Of a DNA stretch of 64,000 nt, positions 57,162 through 64,000 are shown in pieces; within the stretch, counting starts at the first letter, position 1, and the number at the start of each line of letters is the position of its first letter. The position numbers and the translations under genes were made by a program. Where the stretch lies: the NCBI GenBank assembly GCA_964619955.1, contig CAZUJF010000001.1, positions 248,001 to 312,000 of the forward strand, written 5' to 3'. The notes under the pieces are model-generated. The model did no database searches, was not told where the DNA came from, and worked only from the letters and a program-made list of their open reading frames with translations. The stretch is from JACQFK01 sp964619955. Its GTDB lineage: Bacteria > Planctomycetota > MHYJ01 > JACPRB01.

Positions 57162-59030
57162 TCAGCGCGGTTTCCACTGCTCGTCGAAGAATCCGGCATG
57201 GACCGCGTCTGAAAAGATCTTTCGCGTCACGTCCTGCAGGGCCCAGTCGGGGAGCATCGCCACGTGGCGGGAGTTGCTCATCGCGCTTTGATCGATGAAG
57301 GTGTAACCGCTGTTGAGCACGACATAGCGCCGGGGATTGAGCGGGTTGGGATGGATCAGCGCCGGGAGGTGCCGGGAGGCGTCGACGCTGGCCGTGCCCA
57401 GGGCGAGCGCGTCGGCCGTCCAGCGCAGGGGCAGCTTGTCCGCGATCCGAGCGATCACAGCATTGCTCGAAGGGTCTCCCCATAGGACGAGGTTGGATTC
57501 GTCGATGTCCCGGGGCTCCAGCTTCGTGTCCAGGCACACGCGGGCCCTGCCGCGGAAGAACGTGCGCCAGGCCTCCTGCGCCCGTTTGGATTCGCGCGCC
57601 ACCCAGGCGCCTGTGGCCTCGTGCATCGGCTTTCCGCTGGGAAGCACGAGGATGAAGCGGTCCATGAAGGCGTCGTCGATGGGGCCCTGGAGTCCGGGAC
57701 GCTTGCGCAAGGCCTCCTCGGGCGGTCCGGCCCTCCAGCGACCCTCTTTGCGGTGGAAGACCGGAGCGTAGGGAAGCTCCTGGCCGTCGATGTTGACGCG
57801 GCCGGGAAGCGGCCTGGGCTCCGCGCCGAAGGCCGTCACGTTTTTCGTGGTCACGGTGAGCAGCCCGTCCGCGCGCGCGGCGCTGACGCGCGCCTCCTCC
57901 CAGTGCTGTCCCAGCCCCTCCAGGTGCAGCCACTTGACCTTGTTGTAGCGCAGGGTGAACGTCGACCAGCGCAACTCCGCCGGCTGCAGATCCCGGCCCC
58001 GGGCCGCGAGGGCATCCAGACGACGAATCAGCTCCTTCTTCGTCTCGGGCTCGTATTTGTGCTCCGTCTTCGGGCCGATGAGGTGGGGCAGTTCCAATCC
58101 CTCCCGTTTCATCGCCTCCGCCATGAAGTCCGCCGCCTGCTTCTGCTTGTCCAGTTCGCCGGAGTAGGCGATGACGGCCGTGTTGAAGAAATTGAGCGCA
58201 TAGTCCGTGGCGTTCGTGAGCTTCCAGAGCGTGCGATGCCAGGGGCTGGGCGGGACGGGGTCCTTCGCGACGTTGGCGTAACGTTCCGTCTCGACAAAAC
58301 CGGCCCCCGGGGCCACGGCGGCCCAGGTCCCGGCATGGTGCGCCCCGAGCTGCCAGGCCCCGGCGCCACCCATCGAGAAGCCGCGCAGGAGGACACGATC
58401 CTCGTCGACGGGGTAGCGAGACTTCACGTCCGCCAGCGCCTCGAAGACATCCGTCTCGCCGGCGAACTTGAACGCGTTGCAGAAGCGGCCGTAGAGGTGC
58501 AGTACGATCGTGTCGGGCGGAGTGAATTCACCGGCGGATTTCATCCGTTGATGCAGGAAGCGGAGTTGCGTCAGCTTCTCATCGCGGCCGTGCAGCCAGA
58601 GGTCGAGACGGTACTTTTTTCCGTCCCCCGGCCTGAAGCCGGCGGGGACGACCAGACCGTAGGGCTGGAGGGAGTCGTCGATGCGGGATGTGTACCCGAG
58701 GGGAAGCAGGCCCGTGGCTGTCGTCCAGGGCGCCTGGCCCGCCTTGAGCGCCCGGGCGCGCTCCAGGCCGAGCTTGAGCAAATCCTTCGCCGCGGGGATG
58801 TCTTTCAGGTCCAGGAAATCGCGGTGCTCGCGCGCATCGGCGATCGCATGCCGGATCACGGCCGCATCGACGAAATAACGGGAGCCCGAGGCGCCCAATT
58901 CGCGGTCGAGCTCGCTCCAGACGGCCTGGATCGCCTGCTCCTCGGCCGGAGGCAGATCGATGCCGGGCGGCGGCAGGCGCTTCTCCTGGGAGGGGAACAG
59001 CAGGAGCAGCGCCGCGAGCGAGGCGATCAT
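57162..59030 (-). CDS. Secreted esterase-like alpha/beta hydrolase, tandem copy B
   Basis: The 622-residue protein has a signal peptide (MIASLAALLLLFPSQ), a helical N-terminal domain and an alpha/beta-hydrolase domain with the elbow GFSMGG, S219. A C-terminal domain follows with LVLWGDPSSN and HPNPLNPRRYVVLNSGYTF-like segments. The middle resembles PHB-depolymerase or feruloyl-esterase-type enzymes. It is a paralogue of the upstream gene and overlaps its stop by ATGA, so the pair arose by tandem duplication. Confidence 0.85.
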   Translation of the reverse strand: MIASLAALLLLFPSQEKRLPPPGIDLPPAEEQAIQAVWSELDRELGASGSRYFVDAAVIRHAIADAREHRDFLDLKDIPAAKDLLKLGLERARALKAGQAPWTTATGLLPLGYTSRIDDSLQPYGLVVPAGFRPGDGKKYRLDLWLHGRDEKLTQLRFLHQRMKSAGEFTPPDTIVLHLYGRFCNAFKFAGETDVFEALADVKSRYPVDEDRVLLRGFSMGGAGAWQLGAHHAGTWAAVAPGAGFVETERYANVAKDPVPPSPWHRTLWKLTNATDYALNFFNTAVIAYSGELDKQKQAADFMAEAMKREGLELPHLIGPKTEHKYEPETKKELIRRLDALAARGRDLQPAELRWSTFTLRYNKVKWLHLEGLGQHWEEARVSAARADGLLTVTTKNVTAFGAEPRPLPGRVNIDGQELPYAPVFHRKEGRWRAGPPEEALRKRPGLQGPIDDAFMDRFILVLPSGKPMHEATGAWVARESKRAQEAWRTFFRGRARVCLDTKLEPRDIDESNLVLWGDPSSNAVIARIADKLPLRWTADALALGTASVDASRHLPALIHPNPLNPRRYVVLNSGYTFIDQSAMSNSRHVAMLPDWALQDVTRKIFSDAVHAGFFDEQWKPR

Positions 59031-61030
59031 CGATTGATCTTCCAGGTCTCGCTGAAGAAACCCGCCGTCACGACCTTGCCCGCATAACGCGAGTTGGCCG
59101 GTTCGCGGATATCCAGGACCGCCCAGTCGGGGAGCTTGGCCACCTGCCGGGCATTGTTGAGGTAATCGTATTCCCGGAACGTGAATCCGCTGTTGAGCGC
59201 GATGTATTTCTTGGGGTTGAGGGGGTTGGGGCAGATCAACAGCGGGACATGAGTATCAGCGGCGTACTTCTGATCGCCGATGGCCACCCCCGATTCCTTG
59301 TACGCGATGGGCAGGATGTCCGCGATCCCGCCGAGGATCTTGTTGCTGCGGGGGTCCCCCCAGAGGATGAGATTCGAGGCGGCGATCTCGGCATCGCCCA
59401 CCTTGACGTCGTCGACGATCCGCGCGTCTCCGCGGAACTGACTCCGCCATTGTTTCAGCGCGTGGTCCAGCTCCTGCGCCACCCAGGCGCCGACCTTCTC
59501 GTTGAGCGGCTGTCCCGTGGGGCGGACCATGATGAAGCTGTCCATGAAGGCGTCGTCGATGGGGCCCTGCAGCCCGGGGCGCTTGCGGAGCGTGACGTCG
59601 TCGGGCGCGGGCACGAGCGCCCACTTGCCGTCGGACTTCCGGTAGTGCACGGCCCAGGAGCGGTCGCTCGGAACGGGGTTGGTATCCAAAGCCTGCCCGT
59701 CGATCACCACGGCGGGCTTGGGCGTCACGGGGAAGGGACTGTGTCCCGCGGGAAAGCTGAAGGTCAGCGCCTCCACATTGGCGGTCTTCGCGCGGAGGGC
59801 GCCCTCGAAGAGTTCGGCGTCGACGCGGGCGCGCTCCCAGTGCCGCTCGAGGCCCTGGACGGAGACCCAATGCATCCGGTTGTAGCGGAGGGTGTACGTC
59901 GTAAACCGGATCTTCTTGGGGAAGGGGTCCCGTCCCTTGGAGGCGATGGCGTCGATGCGGCGGTTGAGCTCCTCCTTCGCGGCAGGATGGTATTTATGCC
60001 CGGTCTTGGGCCCGATGAGGTGCGTGAGTTCGATGCCCTCTTCCTTCAGCGCCTTGGCCATGATGTCGGCGGCCTGCTTCTGCTTGTCGTCCTCGCCGCT
60101 GTACGCGACCGTGGGCAGCTGGGCGAGATTGACGGCCCAGTCGGTGCAGTCGTACCAGCGCCAGAGGGTCTGCTCCCAGGGGAGCGGCTTGACCTGTTCG
60201 TTCTGGAAGACCTTGAGGAAGTCGGGGGTCTCGGAAAAGCCGGCGCCGGGCGCGGCCGCGCACCAGCGGTCCGTGTAATGGACCGCGAACTGCCAGCAGG
60301 CGGCGCCGCCCATGGAGAAGCCGCGGATGACGATGCGGTCGTCGTCGACGGCGTAGCGCCGCTTCACGTCCTCGAGCGCCTCGAGCAGGTCGATCTCCCC
60401 GGCCATCTTGTTGGCGTTGCAGTAGCGGCCGTAGAGATGGAGCACGAACGCGTCGCGCGGCGCGAATTCGCCCGCGGATTTCTGCCGCTGGTCGATGAAG
60501 GCGAGCTCGCTCAGCGTTTCGCCCCGGCCGTGGAACCAGGTGTCGAGGCGGTGACGCACGGCGCTCCCCGGCAGCCAGGAGGCGGGCACGACGAGACCGT
60601 AGGGCTGCACCGAGCCGTCGATGCGGGAGACATAGCCCAGCGCGAGATTGCCCCTGGACTGGGTCCACGCGGGGGCGCCTTCGCGCAGCGCCTTGAGCCG
60701 GTCCATGCCGGTCCTGAGATGCGCCTTCGCGACGGGGATCTCCTTCACGTTGAAGATCTCGTTGTACTGAAGGGCGTAGCGGACGGCCTTGAGGTAGATC
60801 TCCACGTCCGGGAGCAGGGCCAGGAGGGCGGGTTTCGATTTCAAATCTCCGCGTGCGGCGTCGAGGTCCTTCGCGAACGCCTCGACCCCCGCCGTGAGTT
60901 CGCCCCGGTCGGCTTCAGGAACGGCCACGCCGGGCGGGGGGATGGGCCGGACCTTGTCCGGCTTGTTGTCCTGCTCGCCGTCGGCGGCCAGCGGGAGCGC
61001 GAGCAGGAGAAAGGCGGCGGGGAAGCGCAT
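59027..61030 (-). CDS. Secreted esterase-like alpha/beta hydrolase, tandem copy A
   Basis: The 667-residue protein starts at ATG 61030 with AAAGGA upstream and has a signal peptide (MRFPAAFLLLALPLAADG). The hydrolase elbow is GFSMGG with S239, and the C-terminal segments ILWGDPRSNKIL and CPNPLNPKKYIAL match the downstream paralogue. A block KRPGLQGPIDDAFMDSFI is nearly identical in both copies. The two probably act on related esters. The proteins are co-translated. Confidence 0.85.
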   Translation of the reverse strand: MRFPAAFLLLALPLAADGEQDNKPDKVRPIPPPGVAVPEADRGELTAGVEAFAKDLDAARGDLKSKPALLALLPDVEIYLKAVRYALQYNEIFNVKEIPVAKAHLRTGMDRLKALREGAPAWTQSRGNLALGYVSRIDGSVQPYGLVVPASWLPGSAVRHRLDTWFHGRGETLSELAFIDQRQKSAGEFAPRDAFVLHLYGRYCNANKMAGEIDLLEALEDVKRRYAVDDDRIVIRGFSMGGAACWQFAVHYTDRWCAAAPGAGFSETPDFLKVFQNEQVKPLPWEQTLWRWYDCTDWAVNLAQLPTVAYSGEDDKQKQAADIMAKALKEEGIELTHLIGPKTGHKYHPAAKEELNRRIDAIASKGRDPFPKKIRFTTYTLRYNRMHWVSVQGLERHWERARVDAELFEGALRAKTANVEALTFSFPAGHSPFPVTPKPAVVIDGQALDTNPVPSDRSWAVHYRKSDGKWALVPAPDDVTLRKRPGLQGPIDDAFMDSFIMVRPTGQPLNEKVGAWVAQELDHALKQWRSQFRGDARIVDDVKVGDAEIAASNLILWGDPRSNKILGGIADILPIAYKESGVAIGDQKYAADTHVPLLICPNPLNPKKYIALNSGFTFREYDYLNNARQVAKLPDWAVLDIREPANSRYAGKVVTAGFFSETWKINR

Positions 61031-61098
61031 CGCGGGTCCTTTCAATTCCGGCACTGTAACGCGGCCGGAAGGAGACCCGTTTAGATAATTGCGCCGGG

Positions 61099-61623
61099 CT
61101 ATTTGTCGAGGTCCTTATCCTTCTTCCGGAAGAAGGCTTTTTCGGGGACGAGTTCCTTGGGAAGCCCGTCGGCCTCCCAGCTCAGGCGGCACCCCATGCC
61201 GCCCGAATTCTGGAAGAGGTCCACCTCGATCTCGTGATCCCCGGGGGCGAGGGCGAGTTCGCCGCTCTTTTCCTCCATGGCGTGCAGCCCCCCGTTGCCG
61301 ACGACCTCCCGGCCGTTGATGCGGAGCCGGGAGCCGTCGTCGCTCTCGAGGAAGAACGTGTATTGGGCGGTCTTGGGGATGCGGAGCAGGCCCTTCCAGC
61401 GGACGACGAAATGGTCGGTCATGCGGGTGCCCGGAAGATGCTCCGAGGCGGGGTCCAGGTGGATGAGCTTGTCGATGCGCCGGACATCGGGTTTGCGGTC
61501 CGCCGGGAAGACGGGGAAGTCGTCGAGGGCATGGCCCACGGAATAGATCTCCGTGAGCAGGCCGGGGCGGACGTCTTCCGCAGCGGCAGCCTGGCAGAGG
61601 AGCAGACACAGCCATCCCATCAT
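61099..61623 (-). CDS. Secreted PA14-domain protein
   Basis: The 174-residue protein has a signal peptide (MMGWLCLLLCQAAAAE) and a single PA14 domain (about 20-165), with the segments LESDDGSRLRINGREVV and LFQNSGGMGCRLSWE. PA14 domains bind carbohydrate in many secreted enzymes. The ATG at 61623 is chosen; an in-frame GTG at 61641 would add six residues. It is the first gene of the minus-strand run and divergent from the PVC propeller gene across about 113 bp. Confidence 0.85.
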   Translation of the reverse strand: MMGWLCLLLCQAAAAEDVRPGLLTEIYSVGHALDDFPVFPADRKPDVRRIDKLIHLDPASEHLPGTRMTDHFVVRWKGLLRIPKTAQYTFFLESDDGSRLRINGREVVGNGGLHAMEEKSGELALAPGDHEIEVDLFQNSGGMGCRLSWEADGLPKELVPEKAFFRKKDKDLDK

Positions 61624-61736
61624 CGGATGGGTGATCCGCACCGGACTTCTGTTACGCGCCGGAATTGTGGAAATCGGGGGTCCTTTCGGGTGTAATCATG
61701 AAGAGGTCAGACCACTTAAGGAGCTTTGCTTCGCCG

Positions 61737-64000
61737 ATGAGCCTTTGGATGCTGATCCTGCTGCAGGCGGCCCCCCAGGAGACGGCGGCCGGCCCGCTGC
61801 CTCCCCGGGAAGCGCTCGCCAGCTTCCGGCTCCCGGAGGGCTTCCGCATCGAGCTCGTGGCGGCCGAACCGGACGTCATGGATCCGGTGGCGATGGCTTT
61901 CGACGCGGACGGCCGCATCTACGTGGCGGAAATGGCGGACTATCCGCTGGGGCCGCCGTCCGGACGGATCCGGCTCCTTGAGGACCGCGACGGCGACGGC
62001 CGGGTGGACCGCTCGACGATCCTCGCGGCGGGCATCCCGTATCCCACGGGGGTCATGCCCTGGCGCGGAGGGGTCCTGGTCACCGCGGCCCCGGACATCC
62101 TCTTCCTCAAGGATGCGGACGGCGACGGGAAGGCCGAAATCCGCGAGGTGATCTTCACGGGGTTCAAGGAGGGCAACCAGCAGCACCGCGTGAACGGCCT
62201 GCTCTTCGGGATGGACAACTGGATCCACGGCACCAACGGGGACAGCGGGGGCGAGATCCGGCGCCCCGACGGCAAAGCCGTCTCCATCTCAGGCCGGGAT
62301 TTCCGCTTCAAAGCGGACTACTCGGGGTTCGAGCCGCAGGCGGGGCACGGCCAGTACGCGAACGCCTTCGACAGCTGGGGGCGCCGCTTCATCAACGACA
62401 ACTCGAACCATCTGAGGCATCCCGTGCTCCCGTTGAAGTACCTCGGACGGAACCCCCATCTGGCGGTGCCCTCCGTCGAGGAGGGGATCTCCGATCACGG
62501 CCCCGCCTCGCGGGTCTTCGCCGCCAGCAGGCTGCAGGCAAGGCCCAACGATCACTTCGCGGCGAATCATTTCACCTCCGCGTGCAGCGTCACGATCTAC
62601 CGCTCGCCCGCCTTCGGGCCGGAGTTCGAGGAGAACGCCTTCGTGTGCGAGCCCGTGCACAACCTCGTGCACCGGGACCTCATCGTGCCGAACGGGGCGA
62701 GCCTGACCGCGAAGGCGGCCTACGCCGACCGGGAGTTCCTCGCCTCCACCGACAACTGGAGCCGGCCGGTGAACCTTTGCGTCGGCCCCGAAGGCGCGCT
62801 TTACGTCGTGGACATGTACCGGGCCGTCATCGAGCACCCCCAATGGATCCCGCTCGAAATGCAGAAGCGGATCGATCTGCGGGCGGGTCACGATCGCGGG
62901 CGAATCTACCGGGTCGTGCGGGACGGCATGCCCCCGGCGGCGAGGCCGCGGCTTTCGAGCGCCTCCACGAGCGAGCGCGTGGCGCATCTGGACAGCGACC
63001 AGGCCTGGTGGCGCCTCACGGCGCAGCGCCTGCTGATCGAGGCGGGGGATCGCTCGGCGGTCCCCGCCCTGGAGCGCCTGCTGGCCGCGGAGAAGGCGAC
63101 GACGCGGCTGCACGCGCTGCACACGCTCGAAGGCCTGGGCGCGCTCTCGGACGCGGCGGTGGCGGAGGCCCTGAAAGACGGACATCCCGGGATCCGCGAG
63201 CAGGCGCTGCGCCTCGCGGAGCCCCGCCTGGCCGTTCCCGCCCTGCGCGAGGGGGTGCTGGAGCGTGCCGGAGACGCCGATGCCCGCGTGCGATTCCAGG
63301 CCGCGCTCACGATGGGGGCGCTCAGGCCGGAGCCCAGGCTTCTGGAGAAGCTCGCCGGGATCCTGGAACGGGACGCTTCCGACAAATGGACGAGGCTGGC
63401 GGCCCTGTCCTCCCTGAACGGGGACTGCCCGGAACTTTTCCGCATCCTCGCCGGCCGGGGAGTCTTCGCCCGTCCGGGAGGCGACGCCCTCCTGAATTCC
63501 CTGGCCGGCATCGTGGGAGCGAGCCGGGAGGAGAAGCAAATCGTGCCGTGGCTGCGCGTGCTGGCGGAGGGTGTCGAATCGACGCCTGCCCGATGGCGGC
63601 TCGCGGCCCTCGCGGCGCTCGGGCCCTCCCTGAGGAAGGGCCGCCTCCCGCTGGACGAATTCCTCCGGAAAGCGGGAGTCTCGGCGGTCGTGGAGTCGTG
63701 GCGGTCGGGTTTTCTGGAGACGGTGCGGGACGCCGCCCGCGATCTGAACGAACGGGTTGCGGCGTTGGAGCTCCTCACGCTCATTCCTCCGGACAACGCA
63801 GGCTCCCTCTTCTCCGGGTTGCTGCATCCGCGCGAGCCCCAGGAGATCCAGGCGGCGGCGGTCCGGGCCCTGGGCAGCCTGGGCGACGAAACGCTGCTGG
63901 CGGGGCTCCTGGGGGGCTGGCCGTCGTACACCGCACTCGTGCGCCGCGAAGTCCTGTCCGCGTGCTTCTCCAGGCCGGCGTTGATCGAGAAGGTGCTCGA
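61737..64000 (+). CDS. PVC-type secreted beta-propeller and HEAT protein (3' end off window)
   Basis: About 754 residues are visible. A short signal peptide (MSLWMLILLQA) is followed by a membrane-bound-dehydrogenase type propeller (about 25-400) with DRDGDGRVD and DADGDGKAE loops, then HEAT repeats. The usual C-terminal cytochrome domain would lie beyond the right edge. The start ATG at 61737 has AAGGAG 13 bases upstream; an in-frame ATG at 61698 is a possible alternative. It is divergent from the PA14 gene, so both may share control. Confidence 0.88.
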   Translation, partial: MSLWMLILLQAAPQETAAGPLPPREALASFRLPEGFRIELVAAEPDVMDPVAMAFDADGRIYVAEMADYPLGPPSGRIRLLEDRDGDGRVDRSTILAAGIPYPTGVMPWRGGVLVTAAPDILFLKDADGDGKAEIREVIFTGFKEGNQQHRVNGLLFGMDNWIHGTNGDSGGEIRRPDGKAVSISGRDFRFKADYSGFEPQAGHGQYANAFDSWGRRFINDNSNHLRHPVLPLKYLGRNPHLAVPSVEEGISDHGPASRVFAASRLQARPNDHFAANHFTSACSVTIYRSPAFGPEFEENAFVCEPVHNLVHRDLIVPNGASLTAKAAYADREFLASTDNWSRPVNLCVGPEGALYVVDMYRAVIEHPQWIPLEMQKRIDLRAGHDRGRIYRVVRDGMPPAARPRLSSASTSERVAHLDSDQAWWRLTAQRLLIEAGDRSAVPALERLLAAEKATTRLHALHTLEGLGALSDAAVAEALKDGHPGIREQALRLAEPRLAVPALREGVLERAGDADARVRFQAALTMGALRPEPRLLEKLAGILERDASDKWTRLAALSSLNGDCPELFRILAGRGVFARPGGDALLNSLAGIVGASREEKQIVPWLRVLAEGVESTPARWRLAALAALGPSLRKGRLPLDEFLRKAGVSAVVESWRSGFLETVRDAARDLNERVAALELLTLIPPDNAGSLFSGLLHPREPQEIQAAAVRALGSLGDETLLAGLLGGWPSYTALVRREVLSACFSRPALIEKVL

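Overview
The window is GC-rich, densely coded bacterial DNA. The longest gap between called genes is about 199 bp (27019-27217), so no gene-free stretch exceeds 300 bases. I see no rRNA, tRNA, CRISPR array, insertion sequence or phage gene. The secreted gene repertoire points to the Planctomycetota or another PVC-superphylum lineage: PVC-type beta-propeller/HEAT/CxxCH cytochrome proteins, sorbosone-dehydrogenase-like propellers, ThuA, PA14 and SGNH domains, and secreted esterases. This placement is an inference from gene families, not from a marker gene.

Region 1 (1-5274, minus strand) is a hopanoid operon read in the order squalene synthase, long-type ispH, squalene-hopene cyclase and hpnH, with hpnH cut by the window edge. 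A MacB/LolD-like ABC transporter (5359-8573) runs divergently from it and is followed by slyX and a 72-residue orphan. A second minus-strand operon (9071-12912) encodes a class III aminotransferase that could be HpnO-like, followed by an ABC ATPase and a polytopic membrane subunit. Together the two operons could make, amino-modify and move hopanoids or other envelope lipids, but transport of hopanoids is only inferred.

Region 2 (13008-17920, plus strand) is a tightly overlapping operon: fumarylacetoacetase-family hydrolase, coxS, form II coxL, coxM and coxG. It is probably a molybdenum hydroxylase acting on an organic substrate rather than a true CO dehydrogenase. A TPR lipoprotein runs convergently against it.

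Region 3 (18778-29544) holds two tandem DUF6797/sorbosone-dehydrogenase-like proteins, a DUF4143 AAA ATPase preceded by a striking AT-rich inverted repeat, an SNF2 helicase, a secreted and membrane-anchored beta-carbonic anhydrase, and a cardiolipin synthase.

Region 4 (29605-42876) encodes secreted and envelope proteins: a 1347-residue subtilase whose catalytic part has foreign-looking base composition, a YHS-like metal-binding protein, a PVC cytochrome protein, a beta-barrel protein, an SGNH hydrolase, a sorbosone-dehydrogenase-like protein with a small beta-sandwich partner, and a third DUF6797 paralogue.

Region 5 (42873-61623) is a run of eight minus-strand genes with gaps from -4 to +70 bp. 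It encodes a PA14 protein, two tandem paralogous esterases, a transglutaminase-like protein, another esterase, a 1910-residue propeller-HEAT-cytochrome-ThuA-hydrolase-hydrolase fusion, a membrane spermidine-synthase-like protein with TPRs and an amidohydrolase lipoprotein. A further PVC propeller/HEAT gene starts divergently and runs off the right edge. The best candidate for an undescribed system is this locus: it looks like a secreted redox-plus-esterase pathway for an unknown esterified substrate, without recognisable SusCD, glycoside hydrolases or sulfatases.
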